Counted from the stretch's first letter, positions 35,469 through 48,003 are shown. The stretch is 64,000 nucleotides of DNA from Panicum virgatum (GCF_016808335.1 NC_053137.1:47235781-47299780), one strand, 5' to 3'. Notes: generated by a model from the letters alone, not told the origin. Numbers and translations: made by a program.

Positions 35469-38400
35469 TTTTTTAGCACATCACAAGAGCTTTAATAATC
35501 AAGAGGGGTTACAATCGTTCTGGATAGCTTCCTCTAGCCTAGTCGGGAAGCAGTCCGACCAAAAGAACTCAGGATTTGACTCCGTGGGCAAGCTTGTACA
35601 TACATGAGCCACCACGTTGCCTTCCCTGTTTACATGCAAGAGTTTGAAACCGCTGAAACCCCTACCTAGCTCTCGGATCTCCTGCCAGAGTCCTGAAATG
35701 ACGCTGCGACCGCCGTCTTCAGAACGTAGCAGATTTACAACACCAAGTTATCTACCTCCATGATAACATTTGCATGTCCTTGCTCTCCAGCTAGCTGCAA
35801 GCCATCTCGTGTGCTGCCAATGCTTCCCCATCAGAGCGTCAGGGATATGCGAGTATAAACGAGCTGCTGCTGAAAGAAGGCGACCATCCGAGTCTCTGAT
35901 CACAACGCCCCCTGCCCCGGTCGCGGAAGATACATGGAAGGCCGAATCAGTGTTCACCTCGATCCAATTCTCCTGCGGTTTGGCCCAGCGGCCCGGCACC
36001 CTTGTCGGTTTAACTGCCGGAACTTCAAGGCACAGGAGGTCCTCCACCATGGAAGCCACATGTCTTACTGCCGCACCCGGACTCCAGCGTGTTCTCCCAT
36101 GACGCCGCGCATTCCGTCCTGTCCAGAGAGACCAAACTCCACAAATGATGAGAGCAGCATCTTTTTGCACACATATATCAGATGCCAACAGGTCCCTAGT
36201 CCATGTCACTGGATGAAGTGGAGGTAACTTACATCCAGTAATTTCCTTCACAGCTTTCCAGAATTGCACCGCATAAGAACATTGCAATGCAATATGGTAC
36301 AGAATCTCAACCGGTTCTCCACAGGTTTCGCAATGATCTTCGTTGGCAACATGTCTCCTTTTTAGTTCACCCTTGGTAGGAAGGTAGCCATGTACTGCCC
36401 TCCACCAAAACACCCTAACTTTTGGCGGGATTTTCAAACCCCACAGCTTCTTCCACCACCGCGCATTATCTGATGAGCCGGCGCTGCCGGTTGCATATGA
36501 TTCTGTTGTTTCCTGTTCCTTTTTCAGTGCTCGGTAGCAGGAACGAACAGAATAAACACCTGTTCTTTCAAAAGCCCAAGCATCCACGTCCTCAAGCATC
36601 CTGGCCCCCGGCTTGATCTTTAGTATCTCCAGCGCATCTCTATAAATGAAGGAGGAGCGGATCAGCTGCTCATCCCACTCCCTAGTACCCGTTCTGAACA
36701 AGTCTTGCACACGTTCAACAGAGACCGACTCCAACCTAATTGTAGGTTTGAAAGAATCCAACCCCACAATCCAGTTATCTGTCCATATATTAACTGTGTC
36801 CCCCGGTCCAATCCGCTTGATCATGCCTAATTTCAGAGCTTATCTCCCAAATAAAATCGCTTTCCATGTTTCCGAGCATTTCCTCTTCCTGGTTGCTGTC
36901 AAAAACTCACCATTCGGGTAGTACTTTCCTTTTATTACCCTTGCACAGAGCGAATCAGGACGAGTCATGAGTCTCCATCCTTGTTTACCGAGCATAGCCT
37001 TGTTGAAAAGAGTTAAATCCCGAAATCCCATTCCTCCATCAGCCTTTGGACATGATAACTTAGACCATTTCTGCCAATGAATCTTATGATTGTCTACTGA
37101 ACTCCCCCACCAATAGTTTGAAATGTAAGTTCTCATCTTTTGACAAACATTGGCAGGCAACTTGAAACAACTCATGGGGTAAGTAGGCACTGATTGGGCA
37201 TTTGCTTTGATCAAAACCTCCCTGCCTGCACAGCTCAAGAAATTCTCCCCCAGCCAGATACGAAACTTCTTATCCGATCCGAAACATAGTTAAAAGTACC
37301 ATCAACAGCTCGACCGACAGCTGTTGGTAGCCCCAAATATTTCTCTCCCAGTGCTTCTATGGTAATTTGTAAAGATTCACAGACTTCATTTTTCTGCGAA
37401 ACATCACAATTATCACTGAAAAAGATAGCTGATTTATCCTTGTTTACTAGTTGCCCCGAGCCACGGTTATAGAGATCAAGGATCTCTGCAATTCTTTCAG
37501 CACCCCGTTTAGTTGCTTGAGTAAAAACCAAACAGTCATAAGCAAAAAGGAGATGTGAGATCCACGCGCGAGTGTAGACTGACCCGGCTTCCACGTGAGA
37601 TGTACTGCGGTCCTCTCGCCTTTAGTAGAGAAGTCAGGCCCTCCGAACACAACAGAAACAGGTAGGGGGAGATAGGGTCTCCTTGGCGAATCCCCCTCGT
37701 TGGTCTGAATGTTGGAGACAGGACTCCATTTACCCTTACCGAGAAGGACACAGAAGACACACACTTCATCACCAGGTTGCACCATCCATGTGGAAAGCCC
37801 AGCGCCACCATGATGGCGTGTAGATATCTCCACTCAACCCGGTCGTACGCTTTAGCCATGTCCAGTTTAACTGCACAGGCACCTGATTTACCTTTTTTGT
37901 TCCTCAGATAATGAATGCATTCGTAGGCAATTAGCACATTATCTGTAATGAGCCTACCCGGTACAAAGGCACTCTGTTCCTCTGAAATTATCTCATCAAT
38001 CACGAGCCGAAGTCTGTTTGCCAAAGCCTTCGAGCAGATCTTATATAACACATTACACAGAGAAATCGGCCTGAACTGAGTAAGTGTTTGTGGATGTGCC
38101 ACCTTTGGTATAAGAACCAGAACAGTTTTATTTATCTCCTCAGGCATCACACCACCATTAAGGAAGCCCAAGACTGCCTCAAAGACAGAATGCTTCAGCA
38201 GAGACCAATGCTTCTGGAAAAAACCAGCCGTGAAACCGTCAGCCCCGGGAGACTTGCACGGCTTCATTTGGAACAAGGCCGTTTGTACCTCATCCTCTGA
38301 GAAAGGCCGCTCCAATAAGTCGACCATTTGGTCCGTCACTTTCCTTGGCACATATTGGCATATAAGATCAGGCTGGAGTTGCTCCTGGGCTGTGAATAAT

Positions 38401-38985
38401 GATTGGTAAAGCTCAGCAGCCCATCCTTCCATAGTCTCCTGCTCTGAAGTCGACGATCCGTTGGGCTTAGTCAGAGAACAAATACGGTTCGTGCGAGCCC
38501 TTGCTTTCGCTCTCGCTTGGAAAAAGCCCGTATTCCTGTCACCATCCCGAAGCCACTCCACTCGGGATCGTTGTTTCTCCATAGCCTCTTCCCTCGCCAA
38601 AGTTTCTGAAAGCTCCGTCATCAACCTCTTTTCTCGATCAGTCGGACCCCTGTAGAGGGTATGTCCTCGCTCTTCCTCTAACTGCTCCCTCAGATTCTTC
38701 AATTTCAACTACGCAGGGATGATTGCAGCGCCGATAGAGATGCAGCCATTGTTGAAAGATTACATTCGCCAATACCTGGATCCCACGCTTGGTTTACAAA
38801 GTCCACATAGGACTCATGTCTTTGCCACATGTGTTCATATCTGAAGGGGCGATTCCTACGTCTTCCTCCACGTCCAGCAAGTCCATTAGATCTTACTTCG
38901 ATGAGAAGGGCCGAATGACCGATGTCTCACTGAGGACATCCATGAACTTCTGGTCACCTAGACCCCTTATGAAAGCCGTGGCATG
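35469..38985 (-). mobile_element. 5'-truncated L1-type LINE, inactive
   Basis: On the - strand the order is: the last part of an AP-endonuclease (ALLIEVRSN, PFRYEHMW), reverse transcriptase, zf-RVT zinc region, RNase H, short 3' untranslated region, then an A-run (T-run at 35469-35474 on +). The endonuclease is cut at about 38985, so the copy is 5' truncated, typical for LINEs. No convincing TSD was found. Frameshifts and a catalytic change make it inactive (see the next entry). Confidence 0.88.
35748..38708 (-). pseudogene. LINE ORF2 remnant: reverse transcriptase, zf-RVT, RNase H
   Basis: Reading on the - strand: 38708-37536 carries the reverse transcriptase (CKSPGADGFTAGFF, FRPISLCNVLYK, KLDMAKAYDRVEW, GIRQGDPISPYLF). 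A frameshift near 37660 moves the frame. 37594-37235 holds LLFAYDCLVF where the catalytic motif should read FADD, so the first catalytic Asp is Tyr. 37238-36840 and 36824-35748 continue with the thumb-like region, zf-RVT (WWRAVHGYLPTKGELKRR, CETCGEPVEILYH) and the start of RNase H (NTDSAF, GAGGVVIRD). The RNase H end is frameshifted after PDALMG. At least three breaks plus the Asp change show an old copy. Confidence 0.9.
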
Positions 38986-40295
38986 CGATGTGTGTGCGTG
39001 CCCGATCAACACCGTCCGGAAACAAAAAAAAGGGGGTACTATGATAGCAGCCTTATTGTTGCCGGGAACTCCGAACGCGAGTGCGCTCAGCACGCACCAC
39101 GACCAGCGAGCGGAATGCGTGCAGAGCACGTACGTACGCGTCCAGAAAGCCAGCGCTTGTCGAGCGTCGACCGATGCACCGATGCGCCACAGACATGCAC
39201 GACCACAAGAAGGACCGGGGCAGGGCACGACCGATGATGGATGATCCATCGCCCGTCGTCGAGGAAAAAGATGAACAGAACGGACCAGACAGATTGAGAC
39301 GGACACAAAGTCACAGGCACGCAGACAAGGATCGGTGGGGTGGGGGGGGGGGGCGCACTGGTGAGGCCCCTGTGCCTCCATCTCCCCGCATGATTCGGTG
39401 CATGGGCGATCGTGCTGGGCCGGCCGTGTCTGCCGGCCCGGCCGTCCGGGGCGTGCAGCAGGCGGGGCCGTCGCCGCGGACGTGACGGCACATCGCCGGC
39501 CGGCGGGCAGGCGCGCTCACGGCGCCCGTCTGATCGAGCCCGGGCCTCCGCCGTGGCTGGCCGTGGAGAGCGCGGGCCATGATTGCGTTGCGTCCCCCCA
39601 CGCAGGCGCAGGCGAGGTAAAGCGCGCGGCGCGCCGTGCGGCGACGAGTAGGCGGACCTCCACTCCTCCTCGTCGGCTCGTCGCAGAGAGCGGCAGGGAG
39701 TGAGTACGTGAGGGCGCACGCGGCCGCTCTGGTCTGGTGCGCGCTTTTCCGGACCGGCGCGCGGGCGGGGCCCGGCGCGTGCCACCGCGGCACGGAGGGC
39801 TGGGAGGACGTCCGGTGGGGCCGGCGGCGAGTGATGTGGCGGAGATGATGCGTCGTTGGTGCCGGTGTACGGACCAAGGACGGGCCTGCCTGACGCCGGG
39901 CTTTTCAGCTTCGTGGTGTCCCCTTTTTTTCGCGAGACGCTGGCTTCGTGCATCAAGCGTACACGAAGGGAACCGACCGATGATGGTGCGTGCCGTGGAT
40001 GGACGACGGGCGTGCACGCCTGGTGGGTCGATCGACCAGGCAGCCATGGGCCATCCGTGCGGTCTGGAAAGCCCGGCAGCTTTGCCGCGGCGGGCGACAG
40101 GCGAAGACACACTGGTACGGCCGCTGGCCGCGCGATTTGAAACGATCAAGCGACAGGCGAGAGCAGCGCGGCCGGCCCAGCCTGCTCCTGCAGACGTCCT
40201 GGTCCCTGACAGTCTCGAAGCCAGCCAGCCACAGCCACAGGCCGCCGCGGTGCAGCCCGATCGTCGCGGCGGCAGCAGGCCGAGCCGGGAGCCGC
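38986..40295. other. GC-rich spacer
   Basis: Very GC-rich from about 39340 to 40290, with long open frames on both strands that look like composition effects. A G-run lies near 39340-39352. No domain recognised. It is the sequence that received the Pack-MULE. Confidence 0.45.
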
Positions 40296-40304
40296 GAGAA
40301 TGAA

Positions 40305-41751
40305 GAGTTAATTCCCTGAATGCCATCAAAATTTAAGGCAATTCCTTGAATGTCATCAAAATTTAGGTCATTCCTTCATTGCCACTAAAATTTTATTCTA
40401 ATCCTCTCAATGCCATTTTCGTTAGATTTCGGATGGAAACCGTAAAATCACTGTACAAATACGTTAAACTTCGATCTGTCTAATTTGTTTGTTCCGTTCC
40501 TACCCCGACGCCACCTCACGCCAACGCCCGCCCGCACTCCCCCCTCCACCTCTTCGGGTGTGCCGCCCACCCCTCCCCCCTTCGGATCGCGGCGCAGGAG
40601 GGCGACGCGCCCCCACCGCTAGGAGCCCGCACTACCCGCCGCCACCCCTTCGGATCGCGTTGCAGGAGGGCGGCGCGCATGCGCCCCCGCCGCCAGGAGC
40701 CCCCCGCGCCTGCACCGCGGTCGATCCGCGCGCCGACGACGCGGCACCAGGAGGGCGTTGCGCGCGGACCCACCCCCGCCAGGAGGCCCCCGCTGCCAGG
40801 AGCCCCCCTCACGCTCGTCGCCGTCGATCCGCGCGCCAGCTCCGCGCCAGCACCGCCGATCCGCGCACCAGCCCGCCGGCGGCGGGGATGCAGGGGCTGG
40901 CGCCGCTGCCGGTGCCAGGGGCGACCGGAGACGACGCGCGGAGCAGGGCGGCGGCACACCCCGGCGCTGCTGGCCGCCGCCCCGCGGCGGCAGGGCGCCC
41001 GTGCTGCGGATGGGCGCCGAGTGCCTGGCGTGGATGGGCGTCGCCAGGAGCCACGAGGCCGTCGTCGCGGGCCTCCGCGCCACGCTCGACCAGGTCCTCC
41101 TCCGGCCGCCCACCAGCTGCGCCGCGGGCGACGGTGGCGGGGCCGAGGACGCGCGGTCATGCTGCTTCGAGGCGCCGCGGGCGCCGGCCGCGGGCGACGG
41201 TCCTTCGTCGCCACCGTCGTGCAGGTCCTGCGGCGGCGGCGAGGCGCGCGTGCTGCTGCTCCCGTGACGGCCGGAGGAGGACCTGGTCGAGCGTGGCGCG
41301 GAGGCCGAGGACGCGCGGTCGTGCTGCTTCGAGGCGCCGCGGGCGCCGGCCGCGGGCGACGGCGCTTCGTCGCCACCGTCGTGCAGGTCCTGCGGCGGCG
41401 GCGAGGCGCGCGTGCTGCTGCTCCCGTGCCGGCACCTGTGCCTGTGCCGCGCGTGCGAGGCCGGCGCGGACGCGTGCCCCGTCTGCGCGGCGGCCAAGAA
41501 CGCCTCGCTCCTTGTCCTGGTCTCCTGAAGCCTACGGCGTCCGTTCGCCCGTCCGTGCGCATGCCAAGAGCCCAAGACCCAAGGGGCAATAACGTCTTTT
41601 CATCTAATTTAACAGTGAATCTAACAGCTGACTCACGGAATGACACTGAGGGGATTGGAGTAAAATTTCAGTGGCAATGAAGGGATGGCCTAAATTTTGA
41701 TGGCATTAAAGGGATTGCCTTAAATTTTGATGGCATTGAGGGAATTAACTC
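40305..41751. mobile_element. Pack-MULE carrying RING-finger gene fragments
   Basis: Terminal inverted repeats of about 110 bp: the left starts GAGTTAATTCCCTGAATGCC and the right, inverted, GAGTTAATTCCCTCAATGCC. Both then repeat ATGCCATCAAAATTTA-type words. A 9-bp TSD with two differences, GAGAATGAA (40296-40304) and GCGAACGAA (41752-41760), fits Mutator-like elements. The AT-rich ends contrast with a very GC-rich core (40500-41530) holding pieces of a BOI-type RING E3 ligase gene. There is no transposase, so this is a gene-capturing, non-autonomous MULE. Confidence 0.87.
40975..41528 (+). pseudogene. Captured BOI-type RING-finger E3 ubiquitin ligase fragment, rearranged
   Basis: The RING motif is best seen at 41382-41528 (+): CRSCGGGEARVLLLP, then CRHLCLCRAC, CPVC and the end LLVLVS before TGA, the C-terminal RING layout of BOI/BRG-type E3 ligases. 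Upstream, 41008-41265 in another frame carries the usual region before it (MGVARSHEAVVAGLRATLDQ, EDARSCCFEAP), followed by a first copy of the RING start that stops after LLLP. A 126-bp block is duplicated (41141-41266 and 41303-41428). Between the copies lies an inverted copy (about 41268-41303) of 41072-41108. The parent gene was therefore rearranged after or during capture. Function as a ligase is unlikely; it could yield small RNA against the parent gene. Confidence 0.8.
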
Positions 41752-41906
41752 GCGAACGAAGCCAGCGCAGCCTTTCCCTTTCCCTTCCGGTCGCCGAGCA
41801 CGTGCCCCCTGCTGCAATTATTGGCGACTTCGCTCGCGCCCCCGGGGCGCTGTAGCCCATGACAGAGCTTAGCAGCCAGCGCCGCTGCGTGCGCCTCTGC
41901 GGCTCT

Positions 41907-42222
41907 ACTCCTGCTAATGGGGCGGGGCTTGATGGGTTTTTGGGTGGGTTTTAATACGGGTACTATTGGATGAGTGGAAACGGGTGACACTATGAAATGG
42001 GTTGGGGCGGGTTGGGTTGACGACATGGACGGGTTGGGACGGGTTGGGGCGCTATGGTAGTAGATCGGCACGTAAGTCGTATATCATCTTTCATCGTAAC
42101 TTCGGGTTGGGGCGGGTTGGGGCATTGGGCCGACGGGGTGGGTCGGGGCGGGTGGTAGTTAAGACTCTTGAAATATGGGTAGGAGCGGATTTGGGGTGGG
42201 TTCAACCCCATTAGCAGGCGTA
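41907..42222. mobile_element. Small TIR element, GGGTTGGGGC-rich
   Basis: Ends ACTCCTGCTAATGGGG and, inverted, TACGCCTGCTAATGGGG, flanked by a 9-bp direct repeat TGCGGCTCT (41898-41906 and 42223-42231). The inside repeats GGGTTGGGGCGGGTTGGG-type words. A 9-bp TSD favours Mutator-like over hAT. Confidence 0.8.
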
Positions 42223-42231
42223 TGCGGCTCT

Positions 42232-43121
42232 GCCCTCATGCACGGCGGCGATCGCTTCGCTCGCTCGCTGACCGGGGCTGCTGCCGGGCACTGTGCGGCT
42301 GCGAGAGGAGGCAGCTGCCGCTCTGCTCTCATGGCGGTCATGGACCAGGCGGTGCTTGCTGAGCGCTGTGAGAGTTGAGACTGTAGGTAGGTATGTTGGC
42401 ATCGTGTGCAGATTCATTCAGAGTTTCAGACTGCTGCCGCTGCCGTGGGATCATCCTGGAGCGAGCGAGAGCGAGAAAGAGATAGAGAACTTTTCTCACT
42501 TTCTGGCTACCAACCCCTGCATTCTATGGCCGCTGCTGAACACTGGTGGGTGGGATCGTCAGTAAATGTTGGCTGGTGTTCGCGTGTTTGCAAAGATCCT
42601 TTGATTTCTCACATCCACCGTTTCTTTAGCTGCGAGTAAAAAAAAAATGCCAACTCTCCACGATTTTCACCGTCTTCCAGCAAAAACTTTTCTCTTCGTG
42701 TCCTGTTTACCAGTGGCATCAAGACGTGCCCAGACAAAAAGTGATGTGTGATGTGTCCGCCTCAAGTCCGCAAGAAGGCAAGGCGGCCCTGTGTGAACCA
42801 TCCAGCGATCTAGAGTGGACCAAGTGATGGACAAGTGGGCAAGAGTGCGTCAACTTTTGGCCTTCTTTTGAGAAAAACAGGTCCGTGTGTTTTGAAAACC
42901 TACCAGTGATTTTGTCTACTAGTATGTTTTCTTAGGCGAATGATTGATTTGATTTGGTGCCAAAGGACACTCTTATTGGACCGGTGGTACTTTCGATGAA
43001 TAGTGGCTGCTGTGCTGAGCTGGACGCCTGCACCTAGTGGGTGAAAATGGTGTGGATAGTTTCCATATCCTATCCGATACAAACCCGAATTTTGAGGAGG
43101 TGCAGAAGGGTTTTAGTCTTT
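42232..43121. other. Spacer
   Basis: No gene or bounded element recognised. Short open frames near 42290-42640 have no known domain. Confidence 0.45.
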
Positions 43122-43123
43122 TA

Positions 43124-43383
43124 CTCCCTCCGTTCTATACTATAAGTCATTTCAAAATTTTTGGAGAGTCGAAGTTTTTCAAGTTTGGCTAAATTTATAT
43201 GACAAGATAATAATATTTATGATACTAATTAAGTATTATTAGATTCTTTATTAGCTATATTTTCATAATATACCTATTTGATGTCATAAATCTTTATATT
43301 TCTCTCTATAATTTTGATAAAAAATTGAGATGTTTTGACTCTCCAAAATTCTTGGAATGACTTATAATTTGAAACGGAGGGAG
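43124..43383. mobile_element. Stowaway MITE
   Basis: Ends CTCCCTCCGTTCTATACTAT and, inverted, CTCCCTCCGTTTCAAATTAT, with TA on both sides (43122-43123 and 43384-43385). At 260 bp and AT-rich it is a textbook Stowaway (Tc1/Mariner MITE). The inverted halves also share CCAAGAATTTTGGAGAGTC-like sequence. Confidence 0.95.
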
Positions 43384-43385
43384 TA

Positions 43386-44020
43386 GATATCAATGGGGAT
43401 ATGGATAATCCGAATTAATCGAGGATGACAATTACTACTTGGTAGCCATAGTTGTACAAAAGGCTTATTCAACGATGCATGCATGAATTCAACTGGACAA
43501 TGTATATAGACTCTGTTTGGGACCGCGTTCCAAAAAAACGCGACCCTTATGAGCACAACGCGGCTTGGAGATTGCTTTTGCGATTTTCCATCGCCCAATT
43601 CAAATCCCGCAATCTTCTCTTGCCAGCAGGGAACACACGTCCAACACAAAAGCGTTTGCACAGGTTTAATTTTTTTTCGCAGAAAAGCAACGCAGTCGAG
43701 GTTCCAAACAGAGCCATGAACTTCACGCAATCCGCCGGAAAACAAAAGTGCTAATTTCAATTTTTTGGTGTTTGGCCAACTTTGGCCCAAGCCCATGGAA
43801 GGAGCAAAGCTAGCCCAGGATAGGTTCAGGCTACTTCAGACCCATATATTCTTAAACCAACTACACCGGGCTGGTCAAGCTACTAGGAACTGTTTCTTTT
43901 TTTTTTATTTCTGTAAACAAGCTAAGAACCGTGTTAGTTGTGCAGAATATCGTCACGGCTAGGCATAATTTTTTGAGCCAATAAATTAATTGTTTTTCAT
44001 GGCATAGACACATTGTGACC
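43386..44020. other. Spacer
   Basis: No gene recognised. Confidence 0.45.
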
Positions 44021-44023
44021 TCT

Positions 44024-44263
44024 GGCCCCGTTTAGTTCACAAATAATTTTCTACAGTATCTATTACATCGAATTTTTGGACACATATATGAAGCATTAAA
44101 TGTAATTAAAAAAATAACTAATTACACAATCTAACTAATTAGCACGAGATGAATTTTTTCTTTTATTAAGTCTAATTAGTCAATAATTGAATGTTAAGTG
44201 TTAAATAACAACGAAAATGCTATAGTGTCAAAACCTAAACATTTTCACAAACTAAACCAGGCC
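44024..44263. mobile_element. Tourist-like MITE, diverged
   Basis: Ends GGCCCCGTTTAGTTCACAAA and, inverted, GGCCTGGTTTAGTTTGTG. The flanking triplets TCT and TCA match at two of three bases. The inside (ATTAAATGTAATTA, ATTACACAATCT, GTCTAATTAGTC) resembles the element at 25953 but is more decayed and shorter. Confidence 0.75.
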
Positions 44264-44748
44264 TCAATTTGTGAGCCTGATTTTACGTAGAGCCACATTG
44301 TCCCTAAAGATTTAGAGTTTTAAAAATACAAAAGTCATAGATATATTTGTCTTAAAAGGTATTTTCATAGGATCATGCATTTATTGGAATTATGAACAAT
44401 GAAAAAAAATCGGACAACATAGATCTATTAAATTTCACCGGAGGAAGTATAGCTGAACTATACAAAAATTAGACCTTAAACATAATATCTTGAAATATAT
44501 TGTTTGTCAAACTAGTTTCACTGAAATCCAACAAGTTTTTTAGTTAAGATTTAGACTGAATTTGTAATAAGCTCCTAATAACGCTAGAAGAAACCAAAAC
44601 AGCTGTTTCCGCGACAGGTCACCGAAAATCGCTGCTCCGCATCTCGTTCACGGCCGCTCCGCAAAACGCCAAAACCTCGTCGCGGGTCTGGACTCCGGCC
44701 CATCCGCCGCACTCCACGCCCTACGCCGGCGATCCGTACCGCTGCCCA
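44264..44748. other. Upstream region of the YaaW-like gene
   Basis: AT-rich to 44590, then GC-rich leader sequence to the ATG. No clear TATA box chosen. Confidence 0.4.
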
Positions 44749-47700
44749 ATGGCCGCCGTAGCAGCACCCCTCCCGTTCCTCACCGCCGCCGCCGCCGCCA
44801 GCATCACCCTCACCACCAGGTCCCCACTTGCCTGCTTACGCACGCTGCGGTCCACCCCAACCTGCTGTTCGTACGTCGTCCGCGACGCTCCCGCTCCTGC
44901 TCTCGCGGTCACTCCTCGCTGCGGCGGTGCTTGCAGGGCTCCATCTCTTCTCCCTCACCGCGTGGCAGCCTCGCCCTCAGCGGCGGCAGCGGCGGAAGGT
45001 ACCCGGCCCGAACGAAATGGTGCTTTTGTTGCGAAGTCGACGGGATGATGCTAAAAATTGTGTGCTTCTGATTACTGAAGGCATGTCTGACCCGGAGCTG
45101 AGGCTGGTGCTCGAGCTCGCCACCGACGAGGAGCTGATGGAGTTCGAGGAGATTCTCTACGGCACCAGGTTCGGTTGCGTGCTGATTTCTCTCATGCTGT
45201 TTTGCCTATTTTGCTCCGATATATTCGCATCAGTTAGTTTATTTGGTAATAATATTCGGACCTTAAGACAAAATTGGTGAATTAATTCGAGATTTCGATA
45301 ACGATGTGCATCTGCAGTAAGTGACGGGGTATGTATGCAGCAACCAGGTCTAGATTGATGCTAGTTGTTTTGGTCGATTGCTCTTGTGCAACCTTCGGAG
45401 GGTGGTGCCATTGTTGCCCTTCAGGGACTATTACAGTTTGTGTTTGGTGCTACCGTGCTAGCTAATTTCCATAACTCAAGTTCAGCAATGGTGACAGAAC
45501 ATAATTTGGCAAGTGTGTTTCCAGCTTAGCTACTTTATTCCCTTCCAATTACATGCTGGTCGTTTTAGACTTGTGCACAAGGATTAAGAAAGAAGGTCAA
45601 ATGACATGGGTGGCTGGTGCCTTCATTTGTACTATATTGGGGAAGATCACTCATTCATTTGTGAGAAGCATTTATTAAGTATGGGCAAGGAAGGAAAGGT
45701 TAAAATATGTATAGAAATTTAGAACGAGTAGTTACATTTAGGAGAAACAATGAGAAGGCTGACTTTTGGAACCGGAGGGAGTAGTTGCTTGTAAATATGC
45801 AACAGGAAAGCAAAAATAGTAACATCAGTTGCTACACCGTAGGTGTAGAATAAATTACATATGCTTTACAAAGATGATGGAGACATTAGCCATTGAGCAA
45901 TTTTATTACTTTTCAAGTTCTCTTTTGAGATGTAAATTTGTTTACCCTTTTCTCTTCTGTTTCTTCTTGTGCATATTGGTCTGATGTTGGGAATTTGAAG
46001 AACGGTTGCTAGTCCTTGTTTCCTTTTCTTAATTCTTTCTTTAATCTTCTCACTTAGTTATCAGTTATCACCTACCTGATTTTTCTGTATGGGGGTACCA
46101 TAAAATGCTGTGGCGCTAGATTCTCTGTTTCACTTTTCCAAAATTAAATTTTCTTTTCTATTTTCTTTGTTTTCAGCTATTTTAGTCCATTGTTGAAATC
46201 AATTGCGAGAAGACCAAACTCAGATTCTGCTGTTGTTTTGGATGATATCGAGGAGAGAGATCTTTTTATCTCAAAATTAGAGTCGAGGTTCCTGTATCTT
46301 GCGGCAGATGCCCGCTCGATTATAAGGTCAGTCAAGTAGAAAAATTACCCTCAATTAGATTGATTATACTCTGAGTCAACTTGCTGTAGACTGTAGTCTT
46401 CACTTTCTTGAAGCTTTTACAATAACTCGTTGCACTTTTCACCAATTGTTCTTCGTAGGGGGTGGAGGCCATCTTACAGAGATGTCTTGCTTGGAGTAAG
46501 GAAAAAACTTGGTGTTCAGTGCTCTAGCAAATTGTCTACTGCAGACCTTGAGGCAGAAATATTTCTTTACCTTGTGAATGAATATTCAAGGTACCTCATA
46601 TTGCCAGTTTATCCATAATTATATCTACAAAAGAAAATGTCCTTGGGACATATGGAAAAGTATTAAATTTGTATGCGCATAAAAATAATACGATGCTAGG
46701 TTTCAGCTCATACAACTCTATTTGTTTATAAAATGTGAGTCCTCTTGCAAGTCCATTATTGTAATTACTTGAAAAAAGGTCCATTATTGTAACAGTAATT
46801 TTTTTTTTGGAATTCGCACACATCAGCCATCAGAAAGACCCAGTTTCGTTTCCATGGGATAAACAAAAATCTCCAAACGAAATCTCTGACCTTGGAGTAA
46901 ACAAGTGGAAGGTGCTTACTGATACGGCTTGGAGGATTGGAGCAAAGGGACTGGAAAGTACCTTTTTAAAGGTTCTTTGCAATCCTCATTCGTTCTAATT
47001 CTTTTCCTTTGTGATCTTCTAATTTTTTGACAAATTTAACTTTTCTTGTTTATGGAAGGGTGGCAGTGCGTTGACTGTGAAAACAATGTATGAATCGGTA
47101 GGCTACAGTATTTTGTGTTTGAAATTTTGAATTATATTGGTTCTCACTGCAGTGTTGTTTTCATTAATGTCACTTACCATTATGTTAGTTAGCTAGTAGA
47201 CTATCTGGAAAGCTGCTGATGGAGGCTGCAAATTATGAGATAAAGAAAGAACTTGTTAAGCAGGTATACCGTATACCTATTTAATTGATAATGCTTGCTT
47301 TAATGTTCCTGACTTTTATGTGCTCATTTGGAAATTGTTTTAACCGACCAATATATCCTTTCAGCTCCTCCTCTTGATCAGAGCTGGTTCTATCATCCTG
47401 AATGACCCCGAGCGAACCAGGCTTTAGGGGGCCTTTAGGCTAAATATTTTTCAGTGTTAGCTTAAACGTTAAACAGTGAATGGTCGGTCACCCATCATTT
47501 AGCAAAAAGTCGGTATACACGGCCGTTTAAACAGTTGAAACGGTTTTGCACGGCTTTACACGGTCAATCGGCCTACACGGCTACCCATCGAGTAGCATTT
47601 ACACGCCGTGTAAACGGTGTAAACGGCCGAGTAGGCGAACAATCATATTTTTATATGATAAAGGAGATAATAATACTAATAAAATATACATATCTTGAAG

Positions 47701-47792
47701 AACAATATCTATAATACAAACTAAAGAGTGGAAAATAAAACAAGATTAGCTCAAATAATATCTAAACCCCATGACTCCTCAACAATAATATT

Positions 47793-48003
47793 TCAGTCCT
47801 TCACAAAAAAGCTCATTCGGGCATTTCTAGATACAAAATCATTAAGAATCATATCTAGATCAATGTTGTCCAAGATATCTTTCTCAATGCTGCACATAGC
47901 CAAGCCATTCAATCTTTTTTGTAACATAGTTATCCTCAAACAATTTCTCAGTAGTTTCAATTTTGAGAAACTTCTTTCAGCTGAGGCTATAGTCACAGGT
48001 ACG
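47793..48003 (-). pseudogene. hAT transposase C-terminal fragment in intron 7
   Basis: The - strand reads VPVTIASAERSFSKLKLLRN, then RLNGLAMCSIEKDIL and a closing MILNDFVSRNARM. This is the hAT-family dimerisation region found at the end of these transposases. The rest of the transposase is absent. Surrounding DNA (47420-47660) contains repeated ACACGG/CCGTGTA words. No ends or TSD were found, so it is an element remnant tolerated within the intron. Confidence 0.85.

Noticed and set aside
39087..40329. Long - strand frames of 270-341 residues
   Set aside because: Very GC-rich, Arg/Pro-rich, open in most frames, with no domain; not credible as genes.
40489..41680. Three overlapping frames of more than 300 residues on both strands
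   Set aside because: They are composition effects in the Pack-MULE's GC-rich core. Only the RING and adjacent segments match a family.
45760..45786. Stowaway end in YaaW-like intron 2 (GGAACCGGAGGGAGTA)
   Set aside because: Only one Stowaway-like end was found; no matching inverted end or TA pair, so not reported as an element.
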